DNA from: Hoeflea sp.
Lineage (GTDB): Bacteria; Pseudomonadota; Alphaproteobacteria; Rhizobiales; Rhizobiaceae
NCBI RefSeq assembly: GCF_002733955.1
Contig: NZ_NVXQ01000023.1
Span: forward strand, 101,498 to 165,497
DNA: 64,000 nucleotides
Direction: 5' to 3'
The notes under the pieces are model-generated. The model was not told the origin of the DNA, did not search any database, and saw only the letters and a program-made list of their open reading frames with translations. Positions 43,501 through 53,720 of this stretch are shown here, in pieces; the stretch's first letter is position 1; every line of letters begins with the position of its first letter. The position numbers were made by a program, and so were the translations under genes.

Positions 43501-45360
43501 GTGAGTGCTCTGATGCCGAAATCAATTCTGGACCATGCAGCTGTGTGCGCACCCGCAACAGCCCGCGGAACCGACAAAGACCTCGGCACGCTGCCAGGAT
43601 GGAACCTTGATGACCTCTATCCCGGCCGCGACTCTGCCGAATTCAAGGCTGATCTCGCCGCCGCGCGGGCTGGCGCACAGGAATTCGAAACACGCTGGAA
43701 AGGCCGGCTTGCCGAGGCGGCCAAGAGCAGCGGCGACGACGGCCTTGGCGCTGCGGTCGAAGCCTATGAGAAGCTCGAGGAGCTGCTCGGCCGCATCATT
43801 TCCTACGCAGGCCTGTCCTATTTCACAAACACGACCGATCCCGCCATTGCCAAGTTTTACGGCGACGTCCAGAGCGAGATGACCGACACCAGCGCGCATC
43901 TTCTGTTTTTCGCGCTCGAACTCAACCGCATCGACGACGCCCTGATCGAAGACAGCTTGAAACGCGACCCGCGTGCGGCCCGCTATACCCCCTGGATCCA
44001 CGACCTCAGGCTCGACCGGCCGTTCCAGCTCGAAGACCGGATCGAACAGCTCTTCCACGAAAAGTCGATGACCGGGCACGCCGCCTGGAACCGGCTCTTC
44101 GACGAAACCATGAGCAGCCTCGAGTTCGAGGTCGACGGCGAAACACTCTCGCTCGAAGTCACCCTGTCGATGCTGCAGGATGCAGACGGCGCAAAGCGCA
44201 AGAAGGCCGGCCAGGCGCTGGCTGCCACGTTCAAGGACAATCTGCGCATTTTCACGCTGATCACCAACACGCTGGCCAAGGACAAGGAAATCTCCGACCG
44301 CTGGCGTGGGTTCGAGGATATCGCCGACAGTCGTCACCTCGCCAACCGGGTGGAGCGTCCCGTCGTCGACGCATTGGCCCAGGCGGTTCGCGAAGCCTGC
44401 CCGCGGCTTTCGCACCGCTATTACGCCATGAAGGCCCGCTGGCTGGGTCTGGAGAAGCTCGAATTCTGGGACCGCAATGCTCCCCTGCCCGAAACCCCGC
44501 GCGAGACCATCGCCTGGGACGAGGCCAAGAACACGGTGCTGTCGGCCTATCACGGCTTTGCCCCGGAAATGGCCGATATCGCCCGGCGTTTCTTCGACCG
44601 CAACTGGATCGACGCCCCGAGCCGTCCCGGCAAGATTTCCGGCGCCTTCGCCCACCCGACGGTCCCGTCGGCTCACCCCTATGTCCTGGTCAATTATCTC
44701 GGCAAGCCGCGCGATGTGATGACTCTGGCGCACGAACTGGGCCACGGCGTGCACCAGGTGCTGGCCGGCGCGCAGGGGCCGCTGATGTCGTCAACGCCGC
44801 TTACCCTGGCCGAGACAGCCTCGGTGTTTGGAGAAATGCTGACCTTCCGCGCGCTTCTCGAGCGCACCACCGACCGCCGCGAACGCAAGGCCATGCTGGC
44901 CCAGAAGGTCGAGGACATGATCAACACGGTTGTGCGCCAGATCGCGTTCTATGAATTTGAACGTCGGGTCCACACCGCCCGCCGGGAGGGAGAACTGACA
45001 TCCGAACAGCTCGGCAAACTCTGGCTCGATGTACAATCAGAAAGCCTCGGACCGGCGGTCGAACTGTCAGAGGGTTATGAAACCTTCTGGGCTTATATCC
45101 CGCATTTCATCCATTCGCCGTTTTACGTCTACGCCTACGCCTTTGGCGATTGCCTGGTGAATTCGCTCTACTCGGTCTACGAGAAGGCCCCTGAAGGCTT
45201 CCGCGAGCGCTATTTCGACATGCTCAAGGCCGGCGGCACCAAGCACCATTCGGAACTGCTAGCCCCCTTCGGCCTCGACGCCTCCGACCCGGGCTTCTGG
45301 AATCAGGGCCTGTCGATGATCGAAGGCCTGATTGACGAACTGGAGGCCATGGACAGCTGA
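43501..45360 (+). CDS. pepF: Oligoendopeptidase F (M3 family)
   Basis: A 619-aa cytoplasmic zinc metallopeptidase of the PepF/M3B family. The HELGH zinc motif is in VMTLAHELGHGVHQVLAG (about 407-424), with the third ligand in TLAETASVFGEM (about 438-449). It degrades oligopeptides of roughly 7-17 residues in characterised homologues. The start may be GTG 43501 or ATG 43513; no other start is sensible. It is divergent from the sigma-54 regulator and 90 nt upstream of homospermidine synthase. Confidence 0.93.
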   Translation: MSALMPKSILDHAAVCAPATARGTDKDLGTLPGWNLDDLYPGRDSAEFKADLAAARAGAQEFETRWKGRLAEAAKSSGDDGLGAAVEAYEKLEELLGRIISYAGLSYFTNTTDPAIAKFYGDVQSEMTDTSAHLLFFALELNRIDDALIEDSLKRDPRAARYTPWIHDLRLDRPFQLEDRIEQLFHEKSMTGHAAWNRLFDETMSSLEFEVDGETLSLEVTLSMLQDADGAKRKKAGQALAATFKDNLRIFTLITNTLAKDKEISDRWRGFEDIADSRHLANRVERPVVDALAQAVREACPRLSHRYYAMKARWLGLEKLEFWDRNAPLPETPRETIAWDEAKNTVLSAYHGFAPEMADIARRFFDRNWIDAPSRPGKISGAFAHPTVPSAHPYVLVNYLGKPRDVMTLAHELGHGVHQVLAGAQGPLMSSTPLTLAETASVFGEMLTFRALLERTTDRRERKAMLAQKVEDMINTVVRQIAFYEFERRVHTARREGELTSEQLGKLWLDVQSESLGPAVELSEGYETFWAYIPHFIHSPFYVYAYAFGDCLVNSLYSVYEKAPEGFRERYFDMLKAGGTKHHSELLAPFGLDASDPGFWNQGLSMIEGLIDELEAMDS

Positions 45361-45450
45361 GCATCTGATTTCGCTTTATTGTAACAGTGAAGTATGGTTT
45401 AGCCGCCGCTACGCCGCAGACGGCTGCAGCGCCTTTACGGAGCGAAAGAC

Positions 45451-46902
45451 ATGACCCAGCAGGATTATCCAGTCTACGGCGACATCACCGGCCCGATCGT
45501 CATGATCGGCTTCGGTTCCATCGGCCGCGGCACGCTGCCTCTGATCGAGCGGCACTTCAATTTCGACAAGAGCCGGATGGTCGTCATCGATCCGCGCGAC
45601 GATGCCGCAGACATGGAAATCCTTGCCCAGCACGGCATCCGCCACATCAAGGCGCATGTCACCAAGGACAATTACAAGGAACTGCTCAAGCCGCTTCTGA
45701 CCGAAGGTGAAGGCCAGGGCTTCTGCGTCAACCTGTCGGTCGATACCGGCTCGGTTGATCTGATCAAGCTCTGCCGCAAGCTCGACGTGCTCTACATCGA
45801 CACCGTGATCGAGCCCTGGCTCGGCTTCTATTTCGACAAGGACATGAAGAACTCCGAGCGCACCAATTATGCGCTGCGCGAGACCCTGCGGCACGAGAAG
45901 AAGAAAAACCCCGGCGGCACCACCGCGGTTTCCACCTGCGGCGCCAATCCCGGCATGGTCTCCTGGTTCGTCAAGCAGGCGCTGGTCAATCTCGCCAACG
46001 ACCTCGACATCGAGTTCGAAGAGCCTGACCAGCACGATCGCGAAGCCTGGGCCAAGCTGATGAAGAAGGTTGGCGTCAAGGGCATTCACATCGCCGAGCG
46101 CGACACCCAGCTGACCAAGAATCCCAAGCCGCTCAACGTGTTCTGGAACACCTGGTCCGTCGAAGGTTTCATCTCCGAAGGCCTACAGCCGGCCGAACTC
46201 GGCTGGGGCACCCACGAGAACTGGATGCCGAAGAACGCGAAAAAGCACAAGAAGGGCTGCAAGGCGGCGATCTATCTCGAGCAACCCGGCGCCAACACAC
46301 GCGTGCGTACCTGGTGCCCGACGCCGGGCCCGCAATACGGCTTTCTCGTCACCCACAACGAGTCGATCTCGATTGCCGACTATTTCACCGTCAAGGACAA
46401 GAAGGGTGATGTCCGCTATCGCCCGACCTGCCACTATGCCTATCACCCGGCCAATGACGCGGTCTTGTCGCTGCACGAAATGTTCGGCAATGGCGGTAAC
46501 GCGCAGCCGGTCCAGCATGTGCTCGACGAGCACGAGCTGGTCGAGGGTCTCGACGAGCTCGGCGTGCTGCTCTACGGCCACGACAAGAACGCCTACTGGT
46601 ACGGCTCGCGCCTCTCGCTCGAGGAGACCCGCCGCCTCGCCCCCTATCAGAACGCCACCGGCATGCAGGTGACCTCGGCCGTGCTGGCAGGCATGGTCTG
46701 GGCGCTGGAAAATCCGAAGGCCGGCATCGTCGAGGCCGACGAGGTCGACTACAAGCGCTGCCTCGAGGTGCAGTCGCCCTATCTTGGACCGGTGGAAGGT
46801 CATTACACCGACTGGACCCCGCTGACCGGACGTCCGGGCCTGTTTCCCGAGGATATCGACGACAGCGATCCCTGGCAGTTCCGCAACGTTCTTGTGCGTT
46901 AG
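45451..46902 (+). CDS. hss: Homospermidine synthase
   Basis: A 483-aa NAD-dependent enzyme making sym-homospermidine from two putrescines, a characteristic rhizobial polyamine. The Rossmann motif VMIGFGSIGRGTLPLI (about 17-32), IDTVIEPWLGFYFDK (about 115-130), and the internal STCGANPGMVSWFVKQ (about 166-181) and NAYWYGSRLSLEETR match the family. AGCGAAAG precedes the ATG. It is followed by a GC-rich hairpin and the Omp10 gene. Confidence 0.94.
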   Translation: MTQQDYPVYGDITGPIVMIGFGSIGRGTLPLIERHFNFDKSRMVVIDPRDDAADMEILAQHGIRHIKAHVTKDNYKELLKPLLTEGEGQGFCVNLSVDTGSVDLIKLCRKLDVLYIDTVIEPWLGFYFDKDMKNSERTNYALRETLRHEKKKNPGGTTAVSTCGANPGMVSWFVKQALVNLANDLDIEFEEPDQHDREAWAKLMKKVGVKGIHIAERDTQLTKNPKPLNVFWNTWSVEGFISEGLQPAELGWGTHENWMPKNAKKHKKGCKAAIYLEQPGANTRVRTWCPTPGPQYGFLVTHNESISIADYFTVKDKKGDVRYRPTCHYAYHPANDAVLSLHEMFGNGGNAQPVQHVLDEHELVEGLDELGVLLYGHDKNAYWYGSRLSLEETRRLAPYQNATGMQVTSAVLAGMVWALENPKAGIVEADEVDYKRCLEVQSPYLGPVEGHYTDWTPLTGRPGLFPEDIDDSDPWQFRNVLVR

Positions 46903-46923
46903 GTTTACCACACTTGCCCTAAA

Positions 46924-46948
46924 CCCGACCGGCCGCAGCGCCGGCCGG
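46924..46948 (+). terminator. GC-rich hairpin after hss
   Basis: CCCGACCGGC and GCCGGCCGGG pair with one mismatch around a 5-6 nt loop. It lies 21 nt after the hss stop. There is no T run. Confidence 0.5.
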
Positions 46949-47037
46949 GATGCAGTTGCCTTGCTTTCGCCGCGCAGGCACTGCATTCTTTCACCATCAG
47001 AATCGTATCGACGTCGGCTCAAGGGGACCACCGCGCC

Positions 47038-47403
47038 ATGAACCTACACCGCATTATCGCCATTGGCGCACTCGCCGGCCTGCTGGCTGCCTGCCAGTCG
47101 GCATCCTATTCCCCGCGCCCGATGGCGGTACCGCAGCCACAGGGCATTGAAGGCCAGTGGACTGATCCCAACGGCATCATCTCAAGCTTTTCCAATGGTC
47201 GCTTCGAAACCCGCACGACGGACACCAACTCGTTGCTGGCCGAAGGCACCTATACCCAGGTCTCGCCTCAGGTCGTCGAAATCGAACTCACCTCGTTGCT
47301 GCGGCAGACACAATCGCGGGTCAATTGCGCGCTTGCCTCCCAATCCCAGCTCAACTGCACCTCTTCGAGCGGGTCGCAGTTCACCCTGGTACGCCGCATC
47401 TAA
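47038..47403 (+). CDS. omp10: Outer membrane lipoprotein Omp10
   Basis: A 121-aa lipoprotein. Lipobox LLAAC (residues 15-19) follows a short hydrophobic signal, with Cys19 as the lipidated residue. The mature part, [29 protein letters not shown] (about 36-64) and [23 protein letters not shown] (about 93-117), matches the Brucella Omp10 lipoprotein as I recall it. Structural or envelope-stability role; mechanism unknown. It is 18 nt upstream of the PaaK-like ligase on the same strand. Confidence 0.88.
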   Translation: MNLHRIIAIGALAGLLAACQSASYSPRPMAVPQPQGIEGQWTDPNGIISSFSNGRFETRTTDTNSLLAEGTYTQVSPQVVEIELTSLLRQTQSRVNCALASQSQLNCTSSSGSQFTLVRRI

Positions 47404-47421
47404 GCAAGCACGGGCACGATC

Positions 47422-48675
47422 ATGACCAGCCATTTCGATGAGCGCGAGACGCGGGCCCCCGAAGCCCGCGAGAAGGAAACATTCGACGCACTGCAGGCCT
47501 TGCTGAGCCGCAGTCTTGAAAGGCTTCCCGCACTCGCGTCCTGGCTTGGCAACCCCGATCCATCCGCGCTGACGGACCGCACGGCGCTGGCTTCGTTGCC
47601 GGTCCTGCGAAAACCTGACCTGATGCAGATGCAGGAGGCCAATCCGCCGTTCGGTGGGCTTGCCGACCCGGATGCGCTTGCAGGCAACCGCGTGTTCATG
47701 TCGCCTGGCCCGGTCTGGGAACCGCAGGGTCTGGGCATTGACCCCTGGGCGTCGGCGCGCGCGCTCTTCGCCGCCGGGTTCCGCTCCGGTGACGTTGTCC
47801 ACAACAGCCTTGCCTATCACATGACCCCCGGCGGTTTCATTCTCGACGAAGGCGCCCGCGCCCTGGGGTGCCTGGTGTTTCCGGCAGGCGTCGGCAACAC
47901 CGAAGCCCAGGTGGACGCCGCCGTCAAACTCAAACCCTCGGGCTTCACCGGAACACCGGATTATCTCAAGACCATTCTGGAAAAGGCCGATGAGCTGGGC
48001 CGGGATCTGTCTTCGATCAAGCGCGCCTTGGTGTCGGGTGGCGCACTGTTCCCGTCGTTGCGTCAGTACTACACCGACCGCGGCGTTTCCGTGCTGCAGA
48101 GCTACGCTACGGCCGATCTTGGCGTGATTGCCTATGAAAGCGCGGATCCGCAAGGCGCACCGCACCCGGGCATGATCGTCAATGAAGACATGATCGTCGA
48201 AATCGTCCGCCCTGGCACCAACGATCCTATACCCGAGGGCGAAGTTGGCGAACTGGTCGTCACCACGCTCAACCCGGGCTACCCGCTGGTCCGTTTCGGA
48301 ACCGGCGACCTTTCGGCGATCCTGCCCGGTCTTTCTCCTTGTGGCCGTACGGGCATGCGCATTCAGGGATGGATGGGCCGCGCCGATCAACGCACCAAGA
48401 TCAAAGGCATGTTTGTCGATCCCAAACAGGTGGCGGAAATTCTGAAAACCCATCCGGAAATCGCCAAGGCCCGGCTGGTAGTCAGCCGTGCATCTGATGC
48501 CGATGTGATGACCCTGAAGGTGGAACCGGCTGCCGGCGCGGCTCTTGCGGTCGACGACGTCGAGGCAACGCTTGCGGCGATCGCGAAATTGCGCGGGACC
48601 GTGGAGCTCACGCCGCCGGGCAGCCTGCCCAATGATGGCAAGGTGATCGCCGACGAACGCGACTACACGAGCTGA
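47422..48675 (+). CDS. PaaK-like AMP-dependent ligase
   Basis: A 417-aa adenylate-forming protein of the phenylacetate-CoA ligase type. SLAYHMTPGGFILDEGARALGC (about 132-153), SVLQSYATADLGVIAYE (about 223-239), PLVRFGTGDLSAI (about 291-303) and GWMGRADQRTKIKGMFVDPKQV (about 316-337) are typical. The usual Ser/Thr/Gly phosphate loop is replaced by MSPGPVWEPQG (about 93-103), a variant of this subfamily. Substrate unknown; no phenylacetate genes lie nearby. It follows omp10 by 18 nt. Confidence 0.82.
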   Translation: MTSHFDERETRAPEAREKETFDALQALLSRSLERLPALASWLGNPDPSALTDRTALASLPVLRKPDLMQMQEANPPFGGLADPDALAGNRVFMSPGPVWEPQGLGIDPWASARALFAAGFRSGDVVHNSLAYHMTPGGFILDEGARALGCLVFPAGVGNTEAQVDAAVKLKPSGFTGTPDYLKTILEKADELGRDLSSIKRALVSGGALFPSLRQYYTDRGVSVLQSYATADLGVIAYESADPQGAPHPGMIVNEDMIVEIVRPGTNDPIPEGEVGELVVTTLNPGYPLVRFGTGDLSAILPGLSPCGRTGMRIQGWMGRADQRTKIKGMFVDPKQVAEILKTHPEIAKARLVVSRASDADVMTLKVEPAAGAALAVDDVEATLAAIAKLRGTVELTPPGSLPNDGKVIADERDYTS

Positions 48676-48815
48676 TTCCTGTCTATAATTGACGCGATGC
48701 AAAACGCGCACTTGAAGTTCCCCGCTGTTAGTGAAACCATCCGTTCAAGCTTGCCCGGACGCTCTCAAAACCCGTCACGAGGCACGCTGTGAGCAGCGAA
48801 ACAGGGAGCTAATCC

Positions 48816-50819
48816 ATGAACATATTCATCAAGCGCGCGTTGTTGTCGGTGTCGGTCCTCGGCCTGACTTCCGGGGCGGCTCTTGCCGACTACACACTCA
48901 ACATCCTGCACATCAATGATCTGCATTCACGTATTGAATCGATCAACAAATACGACTCCACCTGTTCGGCAGAGGATGAAGCCGAAGACAAGTGCTTCGG
49001 CGGCATTGCACGGGTCAAGACCAAGATTGACGAGCGCCGCGAGGCTCTGAGCAGCGAGAACGTGCTCGTGCTCGACGCAGGCGACCAGTTCCAGGGCTCC
49101 CTGTTTTACTCGACCTACAAGGGCGAAGCCGCGGCAGAATTCATGAATGGTATCGGCTTCGATGCGATGGCCGTAGGCAACCATGAGTTCGATGACGGCC
49201 CCGAAGGCCTCCGCGATTTCATCGACATGGTTGAGTTTCCGGTGATTTCCGGCAACACGCTCGCCGGCGCCAATTCCGTGCTCGGCGACCGGATCAAGCC
49301 CTATGTCATCAAGGAAGTCGGCGGTGAGAAAATCGCCTTGCTGTCCGTGCTCGCTGCTGACACGGTTGAAACCTCCTCGCCGGGACCTTCCGTGCTCATT
49401 CTCGATGAGATCGAATATCTCAAGGACGCGGTCAGCCAGATCGAGGAAAGCGAAGGCGTCAACAAGATCATTCTGGTCTCGCATGTCGGCCTGACGAAGG
49501 ATGAAGCCATCGCGGCAGAGGTCGACGGCATCGACGTGATCGTCGGCGGCCACAGCCACACGCTTCTTTCCAACACCGACGACAAGGCCGCAGGTCCCTA
49601 CCCGACCATGGTGGCAAACCCGTCAGGCATCGAGGTGCCGATTGTCCAGGCCTACGCCTTTTCCAAATATGTTGGTGAAGTTCAGGTCGCGTTTGACGAT
49701 GACGGCAAGGTGATCAGCGCAGAAGGTGACCCGCACCTGCTCGACGCGTCGGTGACCCCGGATGAAGCCTTTGCTGCAAGGGTGAGCGAACTCGGCGCAC
49801 CGATCGAGGAACTGAAGACAAAGATCGTGTCAGCGTCGACCGATACGATCGACGGTTCGCGGGATGCGTGCCGCTTGGGCGAGTGTTCGATGGGCAATCT
49901 GGTGGCCGATGCCATGCTCGACCGGACAGCAAGCCAGGGCGTTTCCATCGTCATTCAGAACGGCGGCGGTCTGCGTTCCTCCATCGACGCCGGCGAAATC
50001 ACCATGGGCGAAGTGCTGAGCGTCCTGCCCTTCCAGAACACGCTTGCCACCTTCGAGCTGAAAGGTTCGGACGTGATTGCAGCCCTTGAAAATGGGGCAA
50101 GCAAGATCGAGGAAACTGCCGGGCGCTTTGCACAGGTTGCGGGCATTCGCTACACATTCGACAAGAATGCCGAAGCCGGTTCACGCATTGTCTCGGTTGA
50201 AGTCAAGGACGGCGATGGCTTCGAGCCGATCGACCCGGAAGCCACTTACATGGTGGCAACCAACAACTACATGCGCGGCGGCGGCGATGGTTACTCGATT
50301 TTCAGTACTGCCGGCATGAACGCCTATGACTACGGTCCCGGTCTTGAACAGGTTGTCGCCGACTACCTCGCCAAGAACAATCCCTACACGCCCTATACCG
50401 ATGGTCGTGTGATGGCTGCGGCGGAAGAGCCGATGGCAGAAACTGCACCGGCCACTGAAGAAGCAGAACCGGCAGCCGAGGAAACCGCACCTGCTGCCGA
50501 AGCTGCGCCCGCAGCCGAAGCCGCAGTCGAGGTTCCCGAGCCGCTGCCCGGTTTCAAGGATCTGACCACGTCGGCACCGATGATCTCTGAAGACGCCGCC
50601 GCAAGCGGAGACGCGGAGATGAGCCAGGAGGCCCCGGCCGCTGAAACCGCAGGTATGGCTGGCAAGCAGCACGTCGTAACCTCCGGTGACACGCTGTGGG
50701 ATCTGGCCAGGACCTATCTGGGCGACGCGACGATGTGGAACAAGATTGCTGAAGCCAATCCTTCGGCAGACCCGAAGGATCTGGTCGTCGGAGAAACACT
50801 GACCATCCCGGCCAAGTGA
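48816..50819 (+). CDS. Periplasmic 5'-nucleotidase/UDP-sugar hydrolase with LysM tail
   Basis: A 667-aa exported protein. Signal peptide to about residue 24 (LTSGAALA), then an UshA-type metallophosphoesterase (ILHINDLHSRIE, LDAGDQFQGSLF, AVGNHEFDDGPEG, VGGHSHTLL; about 28-260), and the 5'-nucleotidase C-terminal domain (GNLVADAMLD; VIQNGGGLRSSI; NNYMRGGGDGYSIF; about 340-510). An Ala/Glu/Pro-rich linker (about 530-610) leads to a LysM domain (HVVTSGDTLWDLARTYLGDATMW, about 620-665). LysM binds peptidoglycan, so the enzyme is probably held at the wall. GGGAGC precedes the ATG. Confidence 0.92.
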   Translation: MNIFIKRALLSVSVLGLTSGAALADYTLNILHINDLHSRIESINKYDSTCSAEDEAEDKCFGGIARVKTKIDERREALSSENVLVLDAGDQFQGSLFYSTYKGEAAAEFMNGIGFDAMAVGNHEFDDGPEGLRDFIDMVEFPVISGNTLAGANSVLGDRIKPYVIKEVGGEKIALLSVLAADTVETSSPGPSVLILDEIEYLKDAVSQIEESEGVNKIILVSHVGLTKDEAIAAEVDGIDVIVGGHSHTLLSNTDDKAAGPYPTMVANPSGIEVPIVQAYAFSKYVGEVQVAFDDDGKVISAEGDPHLLDASVTPDEAFAARVSELGAPIEELKTKIVSASTDTIDGSRDACRLGECSMGNLVADAMLDRTASQGVSIVIQNGGGLRSSIDAGEITMGEVLSVLPFQNTLATFELKGSDVIAALENGASKIEETAGRFAQVAGIRYTFDKNAEAGSRIVSVEVKDGDGFEPIDPEATYMVATNNYMRGGGDGYSIFSTAGMNAYDYGPGLEQVVADYLAKNNPYTPYTDGRVMAAAEEPMAETAPATEEAEPAAEETAPAAEAAPAAEAAVEVPEPLPGFKDLTTSAPMISEDAAASGDAEMSQEAPAAETAGMAGKQHVVTSGDTLWDLARTYLGDATMWNKIAEANPSADPKDLVVGETLTIPAK

Positions 50820-50842
50820 TCTTGAAACCGTCTTGAACAGGG

Positions 50843-50871
50843 AAAGGGTCCGGGTCGCCGGGCCCTTTTCT
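50843..50871 (+). terminator. Intrinsic terminator after the 5'-nucleotidase
   Basis: AAAGGGTCCGG and CCGGGCCCTTT form an 11-bp stem with one G-U pair, followed by TTC. It lies 24 nt after the stop. Confidence 0.8.
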
Positions 50872-51048
50872 GTTTCCGCCGCTGGCAAAAGGCCGCATCC
50901 GGCGAAGATTGATTTGTCGATTGAGTTCTCTATGTTCCCGTTCAACGGCTGAGCAGCCGGCGGACAGGCAGCCTGCCTCCGCCAGACGAACCCGCCGACA
51001 GACTGAGCAGATGAACACCGGATTGGACCGCGCCCCGTGAACAGCCCC

Positions 51049-52101
51049 ATGAACCTGACTGATGAAACCTGCCGCCCCGTGGGTGAACTGCCTGCCGAAC
51101 ATCCGCCGGTCAAGATCCAGAAGGTCGGCGTTCTAATCGTCAATCTTGGCACCCCCGACGGCACCGATTTCAAATCGATGCGGCGCTACCTCAAGGAATT
51201 CCTCACCGACAAACGGGTGATCGAGTGGTCGCGCGTCTTCTGGTATCCGATCCTGTACGGCATCGTTCTCAACACCCGTCCCGGCCGCGTCGGCAAGGCC
51301 TATGAGGAGATCTGGAACAAGGATCTCGATGAGAGCTATCTGAGAACCTACACGCGCAACCAGTCCGACAAGCTCGGCGCCATTCTCGCCGATCATCCTT
51401 CGGTCATGGTCGACTGGGCGATGCGCTACGGCCAGCCTTCCATTCCCGACAAGATGCAGGCACTCAAGGACGCGGGCTGCGATCGCATCGTGTTGTTCCC
51501 GCTCTATCCGCAATATGCGGCCGCCACCACGGCGACTGTCAATGACAAGGCCTTCCAGGCGATGATGGACATGCGCTGGCAGCCGGCCTTGCGCACGGTG
51601 CCGCCCTATCACGACGATCCGGCCTATATCGAGGCCATCGCACAGTCGATCGAAACCCACCTCGCCAGCCTCGACTGGGAACCGGAAATCGTGCTGACCT
51701 CGTTCCACGGCATCCCGCAATCCTATTTCCTCAAGGGCGATCCCTATCATTGCCAGTGCATGAAGACCGCTCGGCTGGTGCGCGAGCGGCTGGGCTGGCC
51801 AAAGGAAAAGCTGATGCCGACCTTCCAGTCGCGCTTTGGTCCGGAGGAGTGGCTCCAGCCCTACACCGACAAGACAGTCGAAAAGCTCGCCAAGGAAGGG
51901 GTCAAGCGGATCGCCGTGATCAATCCCGGCTTTGTCTCCGACTGTCTCGAGACGCTTGAGGAAATCGCCGGGGAAGCGGGCGAGATCTTCCACGAGCATG
52001 GCGGCGAAAAGTTTACCCACATTCCCTGCCTGAACGACAGCGAAGGCGGCATGAAGGTGCTCGAGACCATCGTCCGCCGGGAACTGCAGGGCTGGGTCTG
52101 A
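51049..52101 (+). CDS. hemH: Ferrochelatase
   Basis: A 350-aa ferrochelatase inserting Fe(II) into protoporphyrin IX, the last step of haem synthesis. VGVLIVNLGTPDGTD (about 25-39), RIVLFPLYPQYAAATTATV (about 147-165), LTSFHGIPQSYFLKGDPY with the catalytic His (about 217-234) and INPGFVSDCLETLEEI (about 286-301) are all intact. ATG 51049 is preferred over an in-frame GTG at 51037. Length is typical for rhizobia. Confidence 0.96.
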   Translation: MNLTDETCRPVGELPAEHPPVKIQKVGVLIVNLGTPDGTDFKSMRRYLKEFLTDKRVIEWSRVFWYPILYGIVLNTRPGRVGKAYEEIWNKDLDESYLRTYTRNQSDKLGAILADHPSVMVDWAMRYGQPSIPDKMQALKDAGCDRIVLFPLYPQYAAATTATVNDKAFQAMMDMRWQPALRTVPPYHDDPAYIEAIAQSIETHLASLDWEPEIVLTSFHGIPQSYFLKGDPYHCQCMKTARLVRERLGWPKEKLMPTFQSRFGPEEWLQPYTDKTVEKLAKEGVKRIAVINPGFVSDCLETLEEIAGEAGEIFHEHGGEKFTHIPCLNDSEGGMKVLETIVRRELQGWV

Positions 52102-52132
52102 CGCAAGCCCTTTCAGAGCAGCCATACTCCAA

Positions 52133-52159
52133 GCCGGGGCGAAGATAATCCGCCCCGGC
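52133..52159 (+). terminator. GC-rich hairpin after hemH
   Basis: GCCGGGGCG (52133-52141) and CGCCCCGGC (52151-52159) pair perfectly around a 9-nt loop. No T run follows. Confidence 0.6.
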
Positions 52160-52246
52160 GATTGCATGCCCACGTCAGACCAACTACCTGTCTAAGACGG
52201 CGGTGAAACTCCGCATCTGAAAGACGGTTTGAGGAGGCCACTGGCC

Positions 52247-53266
52247 ATGTTGGGACTGGACGTAACGGTCATTGTCATTGTCGTCATTGCGATCTTGCTG
52301 CTGTTTTCCGGCATCAAGACCGTGCCGCAGGGCTTCGCCTTCACGGTCGAGCGCTTCGGCCGCTACACCAAGACTCTCACACCGGGACTGAACATCATTG
52401 TCCCCTTCATCGACCGTATCGGCCGCAAGATAAACATCATGGAGCAGGTGCTCGACATTCCCACGCAGGAAGTCATCACCCGCGACAACGCCTCGGTCGC
52501 AGCAGACGCCGTCTCCTTCTACCAGGTTCTGAACGCCGCAGAAGCCGCCTACCAGGTCTCCAATCTCGAGCAGGCATTGCTCAACCTGACCATGACCAAC
52601 ATCCGCTCGGTGATGGGCTCGATGGATCTCGACGAGCTTTTGTCCAACCGTGACGCGATCAATGATCGCCTGCTCAAGGTTGTCGACCAGGCCGCAGCGC
52701 CCTGGGGCATCAAGATAACCCGTGTGGAAATCAAGGACATCGCACCTCCTGTCGACCTTGTCGAAGCGATGGGCCGGCAGATGAAGGCCGAGCGTGAGAA
52801 ACGCGCCGACATCCTGGAAGCCGAAGGCTCGCGGAATTCGCAGATCCTGCGCGCCGAAGGCGCCAAGCAATCCGCGATTCTCGAAGCCGAAGGCCGCCGC
52901 GACGCCGCATTCCGTGACGCCGAGGCGCGCGAGCGTCTCGCCGAGGCCGAAGCCAAGGCCACCCAGATGATGTCGGTCGCGATTGCCGAGGGCGATACTT
53001 CGGCGATCAACTATTTCGTGGCCCAGAAATACACCGAAGCGCTCGGCCAGATCGCCTCCGCGCCGAACCAGAAGGTCATATTGATGCCGCTGGAAGCCTC
53101 GTCGCTCATCGGCTCGCTGGGCGGCATCGGCGCCATCGCGCAGGAGGTCTTCGGCAAGGACGGCGGCAACGGTTCGACAGCGCAGAAGCGCGTTCCAGGC
53201 CAGCCGCCGCGCACCAGCACGACACCGGACTATTCCGCCGCTCCCAAGGGAGATCAGGACACATGA
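52247..53266 (+). CDS. qmcA: SPFH/band-7 protein (QmcA-like)
   Basis: A 339-aa stomatin-like inner-membrane protein. One N-terminal helix ([18 protein letters not shown], about 6-23), then the SPFH domain ([31 protein letters not shown], about 26-56) and a long Ala/Glu coiled coil (about 190-260). Members assemble into membrane cages with FtsH-HflKC-like or NfeD partners. ATG 52247 follows GAGGAGG. Its stop overlaps the NfeD start (ATGA), the classic partnership. Confidence 0.93.
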   Translation: MLGLDVTVIVIVVIAILLLFSGIKTVPQGFAFTVERFGRYTKTLTPGLNIIVPFIDRIGRKINIMEQVLDIPTQEVITRDNASVAADAVSFYQVLNAAEAAYQVSNLEQALLNLTMTNIRSVMGSMDLDELLSNRDAINDRLLKVVDQAAAPWGIKITRVEIKDIAPPVDLVEAMGRQMKAEREKRADILEAEGSRNSQILRAEGAKQSAILEAEGRRDAAFRDAEARERLAEAEAKATQMMSVAIAEGDTSAINYFVAQKYTEALGQIASAPNQKVILMPLEASSLIGSLGGIGAIAQEVFGKDGGNGSTAQKRVPGQPPRTSTTPDYSAAPKGDQDT

Positions 53267-53718
53267 TCGCCGCGCTGATCACCGAACTCGGTCCCTGGAG
53301 CTGGTGGATCCTTGGGCTGGTGTTCCTGGGACTGGAAATCGTGATCCCGGGCGTTTTCCTGCTTTGGATCGGGCTCGCCGCGATTGTCGTCGGCGCGGTC
53401 TCTATTCCGCTCTGGGGCACCGCGTTCTGGGGCTGGCAGGTGCAGCTTCTGGTCTTCGCCGTGCTGGCCGTTGCCATGGCGTTGCTCGGCCGCCGGCTGA
53501 CCGCATCCAGTGCCGAAAGCGATCAGCCGATGCTCAACAGGCGCGTCGAAGGCTTGGTGGGCAGAACGGCAACTTTGGAAGAACCCATTGTTGATGGCAA
53601 GGGGCGCATCAGGCTCGACGACACCACCTGGATCGTCCAGGGACCGGACCTGCCGGCAGGCGCAAAGGTTCGCATCACAACCGCCAAGGCCGGCGGCCTG
53701 ACGGTCGAACGGGCCTGA
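53263..53718 (+). CDS. NfeD-like membrane protein
   Basis: A 151-aa partner of the QmcA-like protein. Two or three membrane helices ([36 protein letters not shown] and [17 protein letters not shown], about 11-75) precede a soluble OB-fold ([36 protein letters not shown], about 88-125). This is the short NfeD1b form without the serine-protease domain. It overlaps qmcA by 4 nt and is convergent with the isomerase gene, only 2 nt apart. Confidence 0.9.
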   Translation: MIAALITELGPWSWWILGLVFLGLEIVIPGVFLLWIGLAAIVVGAVSIPLWGTAFWGWQVQLLVFAVLAVAMALLGRRLTASSAESDQPMLNRRVEGLVGRTATLEEPIVDGKGRIRLDDTTWIVQGPDLPAGAKVRITTAKAGGLTVERA

Positions 53719-53720
53719 AT

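Noticed and set aside
47422..48675. Broken PaaK because the phosphate loop is not the usual SSGTTG
   Set aside because: The rest of the protein is intact and the MSPGP variant looks like a subfamily feature rather than decay.
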